Source: Poronia punctata
Taxonomy: Eukaryota; Ascomycota; Sordariomycetes; Xylariales; Xylariaceae
Assembly: GCA_022579005.1 (NCBI GenBank)
Contig: MU401960.1
Location: 1 to 13,956, forward strand
Direction of reading: 5' to 3'
Length of the DNA stretch: 13,956 bases
Shown here piece after piece: positions 10,268 to 13,956 of the stretch. Both the position numbers and the translations under genes were made by a program. The number at the start of each line of letters is the position of its first letter. Positions within the stretch are counted from its first letter, which is position 1. The notes under the pieces are model-generated. The model was not told the DNA's origin. It saw only the letters and a list, made by a program, of their open reading frames with translations, and searched no databases.

Positions 10268-11169
10268 GCTTTTTGCCTTTTTTTAAGTTTTTAAATATTT
10301 TTTATTGCTTTATTATTTTAAAATTAACGCTACGCTTTATTATAAATACTTTAAAGCTTATAAAAATAAGCAAAAGTAATACTAATATAAACTATATAAT
10401 TAGTAAAGATTTTAATACTAATATTGCTTATAAAAAGTAGTTACTAAGCTTAGTTAAAAAAATAAATAAAGCTTAGCTAGTTATTAAAAAAAATAAAAAA
10501 ACCGTTTTAAGCTTAAATAATAAAAAGTAAAAATATTATATTAATTTTTTATTACTTAAGTAAGTGCTAATATATTAAAAATGCTTAAAGCTTTAAAAAT
10601 TAAAGTTATTAGTAGTATTGCTTAAAGTTGTTATATTTGCTAGCTAGTTTTTACTTATTTTTTTATATTGCTAGCAACGCTTTAAAACGTATTATTAAGC
10701 TTATAAAAATTTTAGCAAAAAAAAAACTTTAATTTAAAGCTTATTTATATTAAAAATAAAAATAGCAAACTATAAAGTAAATATTTTATATATTTATTAT
10801 AAAACTAATATTAGTATAAAGCTTTTTTAATTTAATAAATAAGTTATTTAAATATTATTTTTTATATACGCTATAAAAAGCGTTTTATTAAATTAAATAT
10901 AAATACTTACTTAAATATATAGCTATTTTTTAAATATATTTTTAATTTAAAACTTTAAAGTAGTTTTTATAGCAACTATATATTTATAGTTTAAAGCACA
11001 TTTTATACTTATTATAATATAATCAATTTACTTTTTAAAATATAGCAACTTATAACGTTTAATTTAACTAAAAGCTTTATATTTATTATAAACTTTAAAG
11101 CATATAAGCTAATATTTATATTGTTGTTAAAAAAGCTTATATAGTTAATATATAAATAGTTTACTAAAT

Positions 11170-11640
11170 AAAGCTTTAAAAAAAAATTTTAGTAACTATA
11201 TATAAAAAAAAAAAAAAGTAAAAAAAATATTTAAAAAAACTAAGCATTATATTAATTTATATAAAAAAATAAAATAAAAACATATATTTTAAAACATTAA
11301 ATAAAAATATTAAAAAAATAGTTAAAGGTAATAAAGCATACTTTTTATTTTAAGCAAATATAAAAAATAAAAAAAGTATTACTATTATATTTTTTAAAAG
11401 CAAGTTATTTATTTTAATATATAAATAAACAAAAAAAATATTTAAAAATAATAAAATTAAAAAAGTTAGTAATAAGTTTAAAAAAAATATAAATAAAAAG
11501 CTTTTAATAGTAAAAAGCTAGTATAATGTTTATATTATAAAGTTACTTTATTATTTTCTTTTAAAGCAATATAAAATTAAAAAGCTAAAAATAAAAATTT
11601 ATTAAATAAGTAGTGCTAGCTAAGCTTTAAAAAAAAACTA
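11170..11640 (+). other. Strand-asymmetric A-rich stretch
   Basis: The + strand carries far more A than T. In 11221-11280 I count about 40 A to 17 T, and in 11281-11340 about 35 to 18. It includes A14 at 11204-11217. RIP-like mutation acting mainly on the opposite strand of formerly G-rich DNA would produce this, as would a formerly lysine-rich or purine-rich coding strand. No frame stays open, so no product can be named. Confidence 0.6.
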
Positions 11641-12585
11641 TATTATAAATAAAAGTATTTAGTTAATTTTATATTATATTAAACTTATAAATAGTATTAA
11701 TAGCTACTATATTAATATTTATTAGTTTAAAAAAGCTATTAACGTAATTATAATTTTTATAAAAATTTAAAGCAAAGTTATTATTTATTATTAAAAAGTT
11801 TAAATTTAGCTTATTAATAAGCTTATTTTTTTTAAAAAAACACTTTTAGTAGTTTAAAAGTTTAAATTAAAGTTTTTTAGTAATTAGTATTTTTTATTAT
11901 TTTTATAAAAAGCTTAAAATTGCTTTATAAAATAGTAGCTATATAGCTGCTACTTATTTATTTTAAAAAGCTTATAGCATATATTATTTATAGCTTTAGT
12001 AATTTAATATAGTTTATTTTATTAATATAAAAGCTTTTTATTATTACTTTTATTAATTTTAAAAAAAGTATTAAATAAAAGCATAAAGCTACTAATATAT
12101 ATTTTAAGCTAAATTTTATAAGTATTTTATTAATTTTATTAGTTTATATTATTTTTTTATTTTAAAGTAATTATTTTTTTTATATATTTAATATTTTTTA
12201 TATAATACTTTAGCTACTTTATTTTTAACGCTACTAAATTAATATAATTAAAAACTAAATTTTATTATAATACTTATTATATTAATATAATGTTTTTAAT
12301 TAGTAAAATAAGCAAACGTTTATAAACTAATTTATATAAGCTATACTTATAATATTAAATAATAATATTATTTACTAAAATAGCAAAGCTTAGGTAATTT
12401 AGCTAATTTTTTTTTAGTTGTATTAATTATTTTTATAAGCATTATTTTAATTAAGCAATGCTTATTTTTAATAAAGCCTTATACTTAAAAATAATAAGCT
12501 AGTTTATAAGCTATATAATACTTAAAGTGCTTAGCTATTATAATAACTTTTTTTTTAAATTTATTTTTATTATTATATTTAATAT

Positions 12586-12597
12586 ATAGCGCGCTAT
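12586..12597. repeat. 12-bp palindrome ATAGCGCGCTAT
   Basis: A perfect palindrome with two CG dinucleotides in DNA where CG is otherwise rare. A similar GCGCGC word survives in the right arm near 8790, where the left arm has CGTGC near 2029. No binding protein can be inferred. Confidence 0.5.
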
Positions 12598-13336
12598 TAT
12601 AATAATATACTATATATTTATAAAAAAACTTAAATATTAATTTAAAGTTTACTTACTAAAAAGCTTTAGCTTTAAAAAAAGCTATTTACTTATATTATAC
12701 TTTAATTAAAGCAAAAAAAAATTATAAAATAATATAGTTTAAATATTAATAACTTATAAGTATAAAAAGCTAATAAAAACATTATACTAGTGCTATTTTT
12801 TAAGTAAGCTACTTTATAACTTTTAATAATTAAAATAAAACTTAGTTATTAAGTAAATATTTTTAACAAAGTTAAGCTAATAATAAAGTTATAAAATTTA
12901 TTAAATTACTAAGTTAATTTTTTTATAGCTAAAAACTAAGTAAATGTTTTAAATAATTAACTTATACTTTTTTAAAAAATTAATATATTACTTAAAAGTA
13001 AAATATTAAGTTGCTTGCTTTTATAAAGTAATATTATATATAAAGTATTAATATATATAATTTTTAAACTTTTTTTATTTACATTTATTATTATAGCGTT
13101 TTAAAACAACACTAGTAATAAAAAATTAAGCAATTTTTTAATTTTTTTAAGTTTATTAAACTATAAGTTTTAATAATAGCTTAATAAGCTAAATTAAGTA
13201 GCTAAAAGCAAATAACTTATAATTAAATTTTAAAATTTTGTTTATATTTATTTTTAAGTTAACTTAAACTATATTAATATTAATAAATATAATACTAAGC
13301 AAAATATTAATAAACTACTTAATATTACTTTTTTAC

Positions 13337-13357
13337 TTATTATTATTATTATTAATA
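13337..13357 (+). repeat. TTA/ATT trinucleotide microsatellite
   Basis: About six repeats of TAT/ATT with little interruption, within featureless AT-rich DNA. Confidence 0.7.
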
Positions 13358-13956
13358 AGCTTTTAAAGTTATTAAAATAAGCTATTTATAACTATATGCT
13401 TTTTTTTTAGTATATAGTAAAGCTTAAAGTTAAATATTTTAATATATAAAATTTATTAAATAAAAATTATATTTAAAAAAGCAAAAAACTTATTGTTTAG
13501 CTAAATAATTAAAACTTTTATATTAGTTTTTAAAATAAATTATATACTATAAAAGTAGTTTTATAAGCGCTTTAACAATTTAACAATATTAAAAGCTTTT
13601 TTTTTATAGCGTTATAGTTTAACTTAAAGCTTTTTTAATATATTAATTTATATTAAGCTAGTTTAATTTTTTTATTTACTTTTTAAGCTAAAATATATTT
13701 TTATTTAGTTTTAAAAGCATTAGTTTAAAAGTAAATTTGCTTACTTTTATAATTAATAATAACTAAAAGTAGTACGTTAATTAAAGCAAGTTTTAATTAA
13801 TTTATAAATTATTATTGCTTACTTTTTTAAATAAAAGCTATATTTTTTTATAAAAAAGTAATAAAAAGTATATAAATTTAAAAGTAGTTTTTAATTTATA
13901 TTTTATAGTAAATAATAACTTTAAAAAAAGCTTTAATATTTATAATATTTTTATAT

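Larger units (their letters stand above)
6941..10817 (-). repeat. Right arm of long inverted repeat, RIP-like degraded
   Basis: This is the inverted partner of 1-3878, separated from it by a spacer of about 3.06 kb. Most differences from the left arm are C/T or G/A. In the segment matching left 3780-3840, for example, several TC pairs in the left arm are TT in the right, while the right keeps ACGCA where the left has ATATA. Each copy therefore retains bases the other has lost, which fits independent deamination of two copies. The inner end stops at the palindrome TATTGCAATA (6942-6951), the same word found at the left arm's end. Outside the frame at 7068-7280 no gene is readable. The stretch 7330-10817 is degraded repeat DNA only. 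The outer limit at 10817 is set by the window start, so the repeat may extend further right. Confidence 0.9.
10818..13956. other. Degraded AT-rich DNA right of the inverted repeat, no gene
   Basis: About 3.1 kb with the same composition as the arms: stops in every frame, C retained mainly in AGCT, TGCT, GCA and ACT, and rare CG. Whether it belongs to the inverted repeat cannot be judged, because the matching left side lies before the window. No conserved transposon motif, LTR or terminal repeat could be recognised. Contents worth noting are the A-rich stretch near 11170-11640, a short CG-containing palindrome at 12586-12597 and a TTA/ATT microsatellite at 13337-13357. Confidence 0.7.

Noticed and set aside
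11160..11660. Possible retrotransposon coding block: reading TAA/TAG as former CAA or TGG gives lysine-rich text with a short stretch vaguely like the RNase H region of Ty3-type elements.
   Set aside because: The match depends on choosing which stops to undo, is only a few residues long, and lacks the catalytic acidic residues. It is not supportable by eye.
1..13956. Mitochondrial, apicomplexan or AT-rich viral origin, suggested by the extreme composition.
   Set aside because: Those genomes keep long AT-rich reading frames, whereas here no frame beyond 70 codons stays open. The paired arms differ by transitions in a context-dependent way, which fits mutated nuclear repeats better.
1..13956. 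CRISPR array or prokaryotic defence system.
   Set aside because: There are no regularly spaced short repeats with unique spacers and no protein-coding operon. The only regular repeat is the gapless 102-bp tandem pair.

Overview
The window looks like AT-rich, repeat-derived heterochromatin of a eukaryote, most likely a filamentous ascomycete (Pezizomycotina) whose repeats have been degraded by repeat-induced point mutation (RIP) or a similar cytosine-deaminating process. Sampled lines are mostly 80-90% A+T, and stop codons (TAA/TAG) litter every frame. TC/GA, CC/GG and CG dinucleotides are very rare. The two copies of the main repeat differ mainly by C/T and G/A transitions. The organism assignment is inference, because no species-diagnostic gene survives. 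I see no intact gene, tRNA, rRNA, CRISPR array or bacterial-style operon.

Layout. Positions 1-3878 and 6941-10817 are two arms of one long inverted repeat of about 3.88 kb each. The first base pairs with about position 10817, and the arms stay nearly colinear throughout with small indels. The left arm probably continues beyond the window. Both arms stop at their inner ends at the same 10-bp palindrome, TATTGCAATA. Near the inner end each arm keeps the same 70-codon reading frame (3540-3752 on +, 7068-7280 on -), the only recognisable coding relic.

Between the arms lies a spacer of about 3.06 kb (3879-6940). It opens with the least degraded DNA in the window (3879-4140), including a GC-rich hairpin at 4029-4048 followed by five T. 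It continues through moderately AT-rich DNA and carries two perfect 102-bp tandem units at 4531-4734. It ends in heavily mutated DNA with small hairpins. From 10818 to the end the DNA is again heavily mutated, has no recognisable gene, and includes a markedly A-rich stretch on the + strand (about 11170-11640).

How the parts relate: the arms look like two copies of one duplicated element, inserted or rearranged head to head and then mutated independently. Nothing indicates a working gene system. The more unusual points are the mutation context (C survives mainly after a purine, including in GCA), the perfect tandem duplication inside otherwise decayed DNA, the GC hairpin in a low-mutation island, and the arm ends falling on a palindrome.
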